Source: Sediminicola sp963974715
Lineage (GTDB): Bacteria; Bacteroidota; Bacteroidia; Flavobacteriales; Flavobacteriaceae
Reading direction: 5' to 3'
Assembly: GCA_963974715.1 (NCBI GenBank)
Contig: CAXBDK010000006.1
Location: 1-64,000 of the forward strand
Length of the DNA stretch: 64,000 nt
A program made the translations under genes and the position numbers. Under the pieces are notes generated by a model. That model had not been told where the DNA came from. It did not search any database and saw only the letters and a program-made list of their open reading frames with translations. Positions within the stretch are counted from its first letter, which is position 1. Every line of letters begins with the position of its first letter. Below are positions 54,575 through 62,727 of the stretch, one piece after another.

Positions 54575-55513
54575 ATGATTTTATTAAAAAAATATACGCT
54601 GTTCATTATTCTTATAGGAATGGCGACCCATGTAATGGGTCAACAGATCAGCAAGGAAGAACTTGTTTTTTTAACCCCGGAATGGAAAGGGGAACGATTT
54701 AATGATGGGAGGCCGAAGGTGCCCGATGATATTTTGAAACGTATAAAATCGGTCAGTGTCGAGGAGGCGTGGGCAGTTATGAAGAACGAAGGGTATCGCT
54801 ATCAAATAGCGGAGGACTGGAAATCAATCAATCCGGACAGTGTTTTGGTCGGACGTGCCGTTACGGCGACGTTTATGCCAGGGCGCCCAGATGTGTGGAA
54901 AGCCATTGATGACCGTGGAAAAGCCCAAGGAAAACAAGGGCAAAATACATGGCCCGTGGATATTTTGGTAAAGGGGGATGTTTACGTGGCAGACCAATTT
55001 GGGGCAGATAAAGATGGTCCTACCATTGGGGATAATGTGGGTAATGCCATTTATGCAAAAACAGGTAACGGAATAGTTTATGATGGCGCACTCAGGGATG
55101 TTGAAGGCCTGATGGAAATAGGTGGTTTTACCTCTTATTATACTAGTTATGACGCATCCCATCATAATCCTCCCGGAGATTTGAATACGATGCTTATCGG
55201 TATCAATCAGCCAACGAGAATTAGAACGGTAACCGTAATGCCCGGGGATGTTGTATTGGGCAAAATGGGTGTGGTTACCTTTATACCACCACATTTGGCC
55301 GAGAAGGTGGCCACAACTTCTGAAATTGTTCGATTGCGGGATATGTTCGGACATGAACGTATCCGAAAGGGAACCTACACTGCAGGACAAATTGATACAC
55401 GGTGGTCCGATGAAATTGAGAAAGATTTTAGTAATTGGCTCAACGAGCATATCGATGAACTTCCCGTTTCCAAGGAGCAGATTCAAGAAATTTTAAAGAA
55501 AAGAACTTGGTAA
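54575..55513 (+). CDS. Exported RraA-family aldolase-like protein, copy 2
   Basis: This is a full-length paralogue of the first exported RraA protein with the same length of 312 residues and the same core: WKGERFNDGRPKVPDDIL, KGDVYVADQFG, IGDNVGNAIYAKTGNG, GALRDVEGLM (Arg174-Asp175) and YTAGQIDTRWSDEIEKD. The signal is LFIILIGMATHVMGQQ. It is paired with the second enolase-superfamily gene, repeating the first module. The likely activity is Mg-dependent aldol cleavage in the periplasm. It is the last intact gene before a decayed stretch. Confidence 0.85.
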   Translation: MILLKKYTLFIILIGMATHVMGQQISKEELVFLTPEWKGERFNDGRPKVPDDILKRIKSVSVEEAWAVMKNEGYRYQIAEDWKSINPDSVLVGRAVTATFMPGRPDVWKAIDDRGKAQGKQGQNTWPVDILVKGDVYVADQFGADKDGPTIGDNVGNAIYAKTGNGIVYDGALRDVEGLMEIGGFTSYYTSYDASHHNPPGDLNTMLIGINQPTRIRTVTVMPGDVVLGKMGVVTFIPPHLAEKVATTSEIVRLRDMFGHERIRKGTYTAGQIDTRWSDEIEKDFSNWLNEHIDELPVSKEQIQEILKKRTW

Positions 55514-55556
55514 ACCCGTATAAAACTTAAGCTAAAACAAGTGTTGGGCGGGAAAT

Positions 55557-56110
55557 ATGGGTAGTGTCCAAAAAATCGTGTATACGCTCATAGGCTGTCC
55601 CTTTGATCGTGGAATTGAACGCGGTGTCATTGGACAGAGGGATCTGATATGCGGAATGGCGATAAATTTCCACAGTAAGATCGTAAGCTTTAAGAGCAAG
55701 GATGAACGGTTGTTGATGGGTTATGCCATTGGACTTAAATTGTGCCCGGGTTTATGGTGGGAATTTACTAATTATGTCCGTACAACACGGAGCTGCCTTT
55801 AGCAACTTATGGCAAATTGTTTGAGGATGGAAAGTGGGATGGACAATTTTTTATCCACATGAAAGTGGTCAACGACATGGTGCAAAATTTGAGAGGTGCC
55901 CGACTGATTATCTTGCATAAGGTTCATTAATCGGGACCAGGCTTCCGAGTATCCATTATTTTGAGTCCAATTTGAACATTACCCAAAAATTATTTGACGG
56001 ACCAGCCCACAAATATACAGGAAAAAGTACACTTGATCATGTACGTTCCAAACTTACGGAAAAGCTAGATCCCTTCTTTGGGAAACCGGTAGAAAAGCGT
56101 AAATTTTAAT
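55557..56110 (+). pseudogene. Decayed coding sequence, family not recognised
   Basis: Protein-like segments continue through several frames: an 81-codon frame ends at 55802, a second stretch in another frame reads TYGKLFEDGKWDGQFF, and a third ends DPFFGKPVEKRKF before a stop near 56108. The shifts and stops suggest one or two genes broken by frameshifts. I do not recognise the family. It sits directly before the GH105 remnant, so both may have decayed together. Confidence 0.5.
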
Positions 56111-56136
56111 CGATTACAATATTAAAGTCCCATTCC

Positions 56137-56645
56137 CACAGCATGGATAGTGACTATTATCATGGATGGGACGAGAGCAGAAAAAAAATGAAACGATCTA
56201 AAAACCGGCAATTCCTCCCTCTATTGGGGAAGGAACATAGTTAGGCCCACCATGGCAATTGTGGACGTACTGGATGAACTGCCAAAAGATCCTCCAAAAC
56301 GGGGCAGGTTGGTGCAAATGTCCCAAAAATCGGACAAGCCTTTGGTACAAGTGGTGGACCAAGGCGACCGTGCAGGGAATTACTTGGAAGCGTCCGCATC
56401 CCCTATGTTTTCGTATTTCCTTTTATAGGGAACAGGAGAGCTATCTTGATGCGGAGATGGCAATGCCGGTATAAAGCATGCAAGGCATGCTCAAGGAATT
56501 TATCAGGGAAGATCCTAATGGGGCATCGGCATTACCGAGATCAAAGGGGTAGCGGGATGGGGCGGAAATCCTTATGGGATAATTTTTACGAATAGTATAG
56601 CAACGAAATTATCAGGGATGACGACCCCAAAGGGGTAGGACCTTG
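56137..56645 (+). pseudogene. Frameshifted GH105 unsaturated uronyl hydrolase remnant
   Basis: GH105 motifs occur in order but in different frames: YYHGWDES near 56156, then TGNSSLYWGR near 56205, AIVDVLDELPKDPPKRG, VVDQGDRAGNYLEASASPMFSY, then GVAGWGGNPYG and DDDPKGVGP near 56625. In YteR/YesR-type enzymes these are consecutive parts of the C-terminal half. Stop codons and frame changes interrupt it at least three times, and the N-terminal half is missing. It lies just upstream of the second DUF4861 gene, a pairing common in pectin-type loci, and indicates past capacity for unsaturated galacturonyl-rhamnose cleavage. Confidence 0.72.
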
Positions 56646-56709
56646 AGAAAATCGAATGATCGATCGATCGGATCTTTAATGAAATATCGACAACTATAAA
56701 ACAGAAAAA

Positions 56710-57720
56710 ATGAAACTACTTCCATCACTTCTAACCGTAGCCTTTTTAATGGCCTTGCTAACAGCCTGCAAAGAAAAAAAACAAGAAGCCACGGCCACCG
56801 ATACAACACTGACCACTACCGTCCCACAAATTGGGACCTATGCGGAAATTTCAGTAAGGGAAGGTGGGGAATGGCAAGGGAGGGAATATAAGGGCGGCAC
56901 TTTTAAGAATGTTACTGAGGTTACCCTGCCCCAAAAACATACCGATCATTCAAATTTTCTAAGATATGAAGGTCCAGGATGGGAAAATGCACAGATCGGG
57001 TACAGATTGTACCTAGATTGGCGCAATGCCATAGATATTTTTGGAAAGAAGACCGATACGATGGTACTGGCTCAGGTAGGAAAGGACGGTTCTCCCTCCT
57101 ATCATGATCCGGCGCCATGTGGACAGGATATCCTAAAGTCGGGAAATTCTTTGGGTATCGGTGGGTTTGGTAAGTTTATAAAAGACAGTGTTGCCCATTT
57201 TCGGAACGTGGAGAAAACCCATGCCACGGTTTCAAACGGGGCGGACGCTTCCTTGATCAAAATTGAGTATACAGGTTGGGAGACCGGGACCGAAACAATT
57301 GATCTTCTTGCGTCATTGTCCATTTATTCCCAAGACAGGTTTACGCAAGTAACCTTGGATCCTTCCGATCCCATTGATGGGCTGACCACTGGACTGGTAA
57401 AATTTAAGGATGTGGAGCTCCTTAGAAAACAAAGCGCAAATTCAGAATGGGGATATATTGCTACATATGGAAAGCAGACGTTGGTAAACGATCGGGATAA
57501 ATTGGGGATGGCCATCTTCTATAAGACCGCCGATGTAGAGGACATTGTAGAGGGCCCCCACGACCATCTCATACTGTTCAAGAAGACAGATGGGCCGATC
57601 GGTTATTATTTTCTTGCCGCCTGGGAACAGGAACCTAAAGGGATAACTACCAAGGAGGCCTTCCTGGCAGACATTGATTCCAAGTTAAATGGCCTGCAGC
57701 AGAATGGAAATCTGAATTGA
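56710..57720 (+). CDS. DUF4861-family lipoprotein, copy 2
   Basis: This 336-residue lipoprotein (Cys20, LLTAC) is a close full-length paralogue of the DUF4861 protein encoded near 37.1-38.1 kb. It shares YEGPGWENAQIGYRLYLDWRN, FGKKTDTMVLAQVGK, ASLSIYSQDRFTQVTLDPSDPI and VEGPHDHLILFKKTDG. Most differences are conservative or lie in the linker after the lipid anchor. The sequence just before its ATG (ATCGACAACTATAAAACAG) also resembles that before copy 1. A role with unsaturated-uronate hydrolases is suggested by the adjoining GH105 remnant, but its biochemical function is unknown. Confidence 0.85.
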   Translation: MKLLPSLLTVAFLMALLTACKEKKQEATATDTTLTTTVPQIGTYAEISVREGGEWQGREYKGGTFKNVTEVTLPQKHTDHSNFLRYEGPGWENAQIGYRLYLDWRNAIDIFGKKTDTMVLAQVGKDGSPSYHDPAPCGQDILKSGNSLGIGGFGKFIKDSVAHFRNVEKTHATVSNGADASLIKIEYTGWETGTETIDLLASLSIYSQDRFTQVTLDPSDPIDGLTTGLVKFKDVELLRKQSANSEWGYIATYGKQTLVNDRDKLGMAIFYKTADVEDIVEGPHDHLILFKKTDGPIGYYFLAAWEQEPKGITTKEAFLADIDSKLNGLQQNGNLN

Positions 57721-58125
57721 TCGGTGAAGCAATATGCTGAAAGCCTTTTGCAATTTATGATTGGCCCTATGCCTCGAAGGTTAATTTTTTCATCCGGCGG
57801 AGGACGCCGAATAGATTCATTCATTCCTCCCGTTCACTGCATGTTAATACCATAACCACTCCCTTCTTTCATTCCCTTTAGCAAATAAAAATGTAGTAGT
57901 TGAATTATAGAAATTATTGCCGTAATATAATTTTTTTTGCAAAAAATCTGATAGTACGATAAGATATACTTGTGTATATTAAAAATCTTCCTTTAATTTG
58001 AAAATGTACAAACTACACTTGTAAGTTGTGCCGCTTGATTTTGATCGATATTGGGATGTAATCATGTTTTTCCCATATCCGCCTAAAGTCAGGGCAAGAA
58101 TGGAAATAAATACCGCTTCAAGAAT
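57721..58125. other. Gene-free region before the ThuA-fusion gene
   Basis: No coding sequence is supported here. The middle is AT-rich and contains a perfect 6-bp dyad, ATATAC and GTATAT around TTGT (57964-57979), and a nearby ACAAACTACACTTGT segment. These could be regulatory for the large gene downstream, but they are weak on their own. Confidence 0.5.
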
Positions 58126-61100
58126 ATGAAAAAAGTGCATTTGGTGCAATTACTGGGAATACAGTTGTTGCTTTTGTTTGGCTGTAGCAGTAATAAAAAG
58201 CAGCATAGGGCAGTGGTGGACCAAGAACCGCCCAAGAGGATCGAGATACTTTTTCTTGGGCACGATAGCGAGCACCATAATTCCGAAAAGTATGTTCCCA
58301 TGTTGGCGATGCCATTGTTCCAAAAAGGAATCAACCTAACCTACACCGAGGATACACAGGACCTGAACCCTGAAAATCTGGCCCGTTATGACGGACTCAT
58401 GATCTACGCCAATCAGGTAAATCTTACACCAGGGGAGGAAGCGGCTATGAAGTCGTTCTTGGAAGGGGGCAAAGGATTGATCCCCATTCATAGTGCCTCT
58501 TTTATGTTCCAGAATTCCGATTGGTACATCAGCACGGTGGGCGCACAGTTCAAGTCCCACGGAACCGGGGATTTTGTAGCGGAGATCGTAAAGTCGGACC
58601 ATCCGGTAATGCAAGGCCTCGTTCCTTTTAGCACTTGGGACGAAACCTATGTACACCATAAGATAAATCCGGATATGGAAGTTTTGATGGAACGGGTGGA
58701 AAATGGCCATCGTGAGCCGTGGACATGGGTGCGAAAACAAGGAGAGGGAAGGATTTTTTATACGGCTTACGGCCATGATGAACGAACATGGGGAAATCCA
58801 GGTTTTCATAAACTGTTGGCCAACGGCGTATTGTGGGCCGTAAGCGAAGGGGCAAAAGCGAGACTGTCCAACTTGAACGTTCCAATCCCAACATTTGAGG
58901 ATGCGGAGATACCGAATTACGAGCAACGGGATCCCGCTCCAAGGTTCCAGCATCCGCTAAGCCCCGAAGAATCGCAAAAGTTGGTACAGGTCCCCGTCGA
59001 TTTTGAACTCCAGCTTTTTGCCTCCGAACCGGATATCATCAATCCCATCGCCATGGCCTGGGACGAGAAGGGACGTTTATTTGTCATAGAAACGGTAGAC
59101 TATCCGAACGAGATCAGGGATTCAGAGGGCAAAGGCAACGATAGGATCAAGATACTGGAGGATACGGACGGGGATGGTAAGGCCGATAAAGTCACCGTTT
59201 TTGCAGAGGGCCTCAATATTCCAACAAGTTTGACATTTGCCAATGGGGGACTCATCGTTTCCATGGCACCCCATTTCCTGTTCTTGAAGGACACCGATGG
59301 GGACGATAAGGCCGATATTAAGGAAAAGATCATTTCCGGATGGGGTAAGAGCGATACCCATGCCGGGCCTTCCAATTTAAAGTATGGCCTGGACAACAAG
59401 GTCTGGGGCGTGTTGGGCTATTCGGGCTTTAAGGGGACCGTAAGTGGGAAAGACCTGTCCTTTGGGCAGGGGGTCTATCGATTTGATCCGGACGGGGAAA
59501 ACTTGGAATACCTGGGTAGGACCAGCAACAATACGTGGGGATTGGGTTTCTCCGAGGATTTTGATGTTTTTATATCCACCGCCAACGGAATGCACAGCGC
59601 TTATTTGGCCATGACCAATGAATATGTCAAAAGACCCATTATTGGTGGATCCGGAAATACCGTCCACAGAGTTGACACCCATTATGATATGCCACATGTT
59701 ACCCCTTACTTAAGACAGGTGGACTGGCATGGGGGATATACCTCCGCAGCAGGTCACAATTTATATACCGCCAGAGATTATCCTAGCAATTACTGGAACC
59801 GGATAGGATTTGTGGCAGAACCCACCGGGAGGGTGCTGCACAATGTGGAGCTGCAGCAAAAAGGGGCGGGATATACCGAAAAGAACGGTTTTAATCTTCT
59901 GGCCAGTTCCGATGAATGGTTTTCCCCGGTACATGCAGAGGTAGGTCCCGATGGGGCCGTCTGGGTGGCGGATTGGTACAATTTTATCATTCAGCACAAC
60001 CCTACCCCACGTGGCTTTGAGAACGGGGAGGGCAATGCCTATATCAACCCATTGCGCGATAGCGCCCACGGCCGTATTTATAGGGTGGTCTATAAAAAGG
60101 CGGCACCCTATGTTCCCATGCAGTTGAACAGGGATGATTCCCAAGGATTGGTGGAGGCGTTGAGCAACGATAATATGTTTTGGCGAACCACGGCCCAACG
60201 TTTGATCGTGGAATCGGGAAATAAAGCGATCGTTCCGGCTTTGTACCCACTGATCAACGATCGGGGCTCCGATAGTATCGGTCTCAATGCGCCTGCCGTA
60301 CATGCCTTATGGACGCTCCACGGACTGGGAGCCTTGGACGGTACCAATAAGGAAGCCATAGAGGTGGTCACCCAAGCATTGTCTCACCCGGTAGCAGGGG
60401 TGCGGAAAAATGCCATTAGGGTACTTCCCAAAAATGGGGAGACCCTAACAGCCCTTATAGCTGCAGGTGTGGTGAACGATCCCGACCTTAAGACCCGAAT
60501 GGCGGCCATTTTGGCCATTGCCGATATTCCAGGCTCCCCCGTAGCGGGCAAATTGCTCTACGAAGCAAGCGGAAATCCCGAAAATGCTTCCGACGAATAC
60601 CTTCCCCAAGCCATTTTCGCAGCGGCACTCACCTATGGCGACAGCTATTTGGAAGCTGCTCCCAAAGAGCGGAACATTACCAAGGCCGACTCGCTCTTGA
60701 CACTTACCGAACGTGTGCTAAAGAGCATGGACGAAGAGAAATACGTAATCGATAGGTGGACGCCCATTATGTTTCCCCCCGATGCGGCCAACAAGGAAAT
60801 TTCCGTGGAGGTTTCCATGGGGACTTCGGAGGAAGGTTTGCAGGGAATGGTACTGGCCCAAGGGGACGCTACAGAGGGGTATAGCATGTTCGTACGGGAT
60901 AGTCGTATTCATTGGGTCATCAAACGGCAGGGAAAAACATATGCCGCAATTTCAAAAGAACCACTTCCGGCCGATAGGTTCAATGTGGTGGCCACGCTGT
61001 CACAAGGGGGAGAGATGGAGGTTGCCATAAACGGCGAGACGGTGGCCCAAGCCAAGGCACCAGGCCTGTTTTCCAAGACGTTCAAAACCCAAAAAGTACG

Positions 61101-61671
61101 GATCGCGAGAGAGGATGATGCTACCAAAGTCGGAGACCATCCGGATGATTTTGAATTTGTGGGCTACTTGGGGCGGGACGGAAATCTAAACCTGAAAAAA
61201 CCGTCGGCAGTTGAGGTGAAAAAAATGGTCGAAAAACCCACACCGAAGAAAAAATCCCCTGCTCCCGTTAAAGCGGCACCGAAAGTGAAATCGGTAACCA
61301 TTAATTTAAAGGTGGTGGAGCACGAAATGAAGTTCGATAAGAAGACCTTTTCAGTAAAGGCCGGGCAGCAGGTTACCCTTCAGTTCAGCAACCCCGATTT
61401 TATGCAGCATAACTTCTTGCTTTTGCAACCGGGAAGCTTGGAAAAAGTGGGGACTGCGGCCGATGCCCTCGCAAGGGACCCAAAAGGGGCCGAGCAGAAT
61501 TATGTGCCCAAAATGAAGGAAGTTATCATCGCCACCAAATTGGTGGATCCGGAAGGAAGGGAAACCTTGGTCTTTAAAGCGCCCGGCAAACCTGGAAAAT
61601 ATCCATTTGTCTGTACCGTGCCCGGGCACTGGCGATTGATGAACGGGATCATGATCGTCGAATCCCCATAA
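58126..61671 (+). CDS. ThuA / PVC-type dehydrogenase / HEAT / cupredoxin fusion lipoprotein
   Basis: This 1181-residue lipoprotein (Cys20, LLFGC) combines several modules. Residues about 40-245 form a ThuA-like domain (RIEILFLGHDSEHHNSEKY, GLIPIHSASFMF, FYTAYGHDERTW). About 270-660 is a PVC-type membrane-bound dehydrogenase propeller (FELQLFASEPDIINPIAMAWDEKGRLFVIE) with two Ca-loop-like DTDGDGKAD/DTDGDDKAD motifs. Then come HEAT-like repeats (about 690-840), a LamG-like sandwich (about 895-1030), a Lys/Pro linker, and a type-1 copper domain with His1095, Cys1163, His1168 and Met1172 in azurin spacing. The CxxCH heme motif usual in this family is absent; the cupredoxin may take its electron-carrier role. 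It likely oxidises sugars in the periplasm. Confidence 0.82.
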   Translation: MKKVHLVQLLGIQLLLLFGCSSNKKQHRAVVDQEPPKRIEILFLGHDSEHHNSEKYVPMLAMPLFQKGINLTYTEDTQDLNPENLARYDGLMIYANQVNLTPGEEAAMKSFLEGGKGLIPIHSASFMFQNSDWYISTVGAQFKSHGTGDFVAEIVKSDHPVMQGLVPFSTWDETYVHHKINPDMEVLMERVENGHREPWTWVRKQGEGRIFYTAYGHDERTWGNPGFHKLLANGVLWAVSEGAKARLSNLNVPIPTFEDAEIPNYEQRDPAPRFQHPLSPEESQKLVQVPVDFELQLFASEPDIINPIAMAWDEKGRLFVIETVDYPNEIRDSEGKGNDRIKILEDTDGDGKADKVTVFAEGLNIPTSLTFANGGLIVSMAPHFLFLKDTDGDDKADIKEKIISGWGKSDTHAGPSNLKYGLDNKVWGVLGYSGFKGTVSGKDLSFGQGVYRFDPDGENLEYLGRTSNNTWGLGFSEDFDVFISTANGMHSAYLAMTNEYVKRPIIGGSGNTVHRVDTHYDMPHVTPYLRQVDWHGGYTSAAGHNLYTARDYPSNYWNRIGFVAEPTGRVLHNVELQQKGAGYTEKNGFNLLASSDEWFSPVHAEVGPDGAVWVADWYNFIIQHNPTPRGFENGEGNAYINPLRDSAHGRIYRVVYKKAAPYVPMQLNRDDSQGLVEALSNDNMFWRTTAQRLIVESGNKAIVPALYPLINDRGSDSIGLNAPAVHALWTLHGLGALDGTNKEAIEVVTQALSHPVAGVRKNAIRVLPKNGETLTALIAAGVVNDPDLKTRMAAILAIADIPGSPVAGKLLYEASGNPENASDEYLPQAIFAAALTYGDSYLEAAPKERNITKADSLLTLTERVLKSMDEEKYVIDRWTPIMFPPDAANKEISVEVSMGTSEEGLQGMVLAQGDATEGYSMFVRDSRIHWVIKRQGKTYAAISKEPLPADRFNVVATLSQGGEMEVAINGETVAQAKAPGLFSKTFKTQKVRIAREDDATKVGDHPDDFEFVGYLGRDGNLNLKKPSAVEVKKMVEKPTPKKKSPAPVKAAPKVKSVTINLKVVEHEMKFDKKTFSVKAGQQVTLQFSNPDFMQHNFLLLQPGSLEKVGTAADALARDPKGAEQNYVPKMKEVIIATKLVDPEGRETLVFKAPGKPGKYPFVCTVPGHWRLMNGIMIVESP

Positions 61672-61811
61672 AACGGCTGTTCCAAGATGCGCTGCATCGA
61701 ACTGGATCGGGGTTCTTTGGGTACCTTGTGGGCTTGCCCCGGGACAGTGGATCGGAAACATAAAAATATAAGGGTACGGTTGTGCCGATGAAATAGTTTA
61801 AAGAAAAAAAG

Positions 61812-62675
61812 ATGGATATAAAATTGGGCGTAAGTACATGGTTGTGGACCTCCCCCTTCAATGCGGATACGATCCGGTTGTTCCCAAAAATAAAGGAAAT
61901 GGGATATGATGTAGTGGAAATCCCTGTGGAAGATCCCGCTTTGGTAAACGTTCGGGAAGTACGGCAGGCCTTGGAGGCAAACGGTCTGGAAGCAACTGTC
62001 TGCGGTGCCTTTGGTCCAACAAGGGACTTTACCAACGACGACCCCTCCTTTCATTCGACCAGTCTTCATTATATAGAGGCCTGTTTTGATATCTGCAATG
62101 GCCTGGGCGCCAAATTTTTTGGCGGACCCATGTATTCCGCCGTAGGAAAGGCCAGGCTGGTTTCGCCGGACCAAAAGAAACGCGAGTGGGAGAGGGCCGT
62201 TAGAAACCTGCAGAAAGTCAGTGGAATCGCAGAAGGGAACGGACTGGAGATCGCCTTGGAACCCCTTAACCGTTTTGAATCCGATCTGGTGAACACTGCG
62301 GAAGACGTATTGCGGTTGGTAAACGATATCAATCATGCTTCGGCCAAGGTATTGTTGGACGGTTTCCATATGAACATAGAGGAACCGGATATAGAAAGGG
62401 CCATTCGATTGGTAGGGGATAAATTAATCCACGTACAGGTATCCGAAAATTACCGGGGTACCCCGGGAACTGGACAGACCCCATGGCAGTCCTACAAGCG
62501 GGGCCTGGAGGCAATAGAGTATAAAGGGGTGGTGGCCATAGAAAGTTTTACACCGGAAGTAAAGGAACTTGCCGGTGCGGTCTGTATTTGGAAACCGCTC
62601 GCGCCAAGTCAGGATGAATTTGCACGTGAAGGGTTCAAATTTTTAAAGTCATGGGCAAAGGATGTAGAACATTGA
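61812..62675 (+). CDS. AP2Ec/xylose-isomerase-like TIM-barrel sugar isomerase/epimerase
   Basis: This cytoplasmic 287-residue protein has the AP-endonuclease-2/xylose-isomerase-like fold seen in tagatose 3-epimerases and related enzymes. Metal ligands are expected at the Glu in IALEPLNRFESD, the Asp in LLDGFHMNIEEPD, the His in LIHVQVSENYRGTPGTGQ and the Glu in GVVAIESFTP. It has no signal peptide. It lies between the ThuA-fusion and a Gfo/Idh/MocA gene. This trio of folds recalls the gene sets of 3-keto-glycoside and inositol pathways, in which the isomerase acts on an oxidised sugar. The substrate is inferred, not known. Confidence 0.85.
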   Translation: MDIKLGVSTWLWTSPFNADTIRLFPKIKEMGYDVVEIPVEDPALVNVREVRQALEANGLEATVCGAFGPTRDFTNDDPSFHSTSLHYIEACFDICNGLGAKFFGGPMYSAVGKARLVSPDQKKREWERAVRNLQKVSGIAEGNGLEIALEPLNRFESDLVNTAEDVLRLVNDINHASAKVLLDGFHMNIEEPDIERAIRLVGDKLIHVQVSENYRGTPGTGQTPWQSYKRGLEAIEYKGVVAIESFTPEVKELAGAVCIWKPLAPSQDEFAREGFKFLKSWAKDVEH

Positions 62676-62727
62676 CCAACGTATAATTGCTTCGAAATAA
62701 AATCATCGTAAATTAAAGATTTCAGAT

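Noticed and set aside
54824..55486. 220-codon minus-strand frame opposite the second RraA gene
   Set aside because: The plus strand encodes a complete RraA-family protein with paralogue conservation; the antisense frame shows no motif.
50667..55513. RNase E inhibitor function for the RraA-family proteins
   Set aside because: Both proteins have export signals and lie with sugar-acid enzymes; a cytoplasmic RNase E role does not fit.
61500..62369. 289-codon open frame on the minus strand
   Set aside because: It overlaps two well-supported plus-strand genes (the cupredoxin end and the isomerase), has no domain signature or start context, and is a shadow frame.
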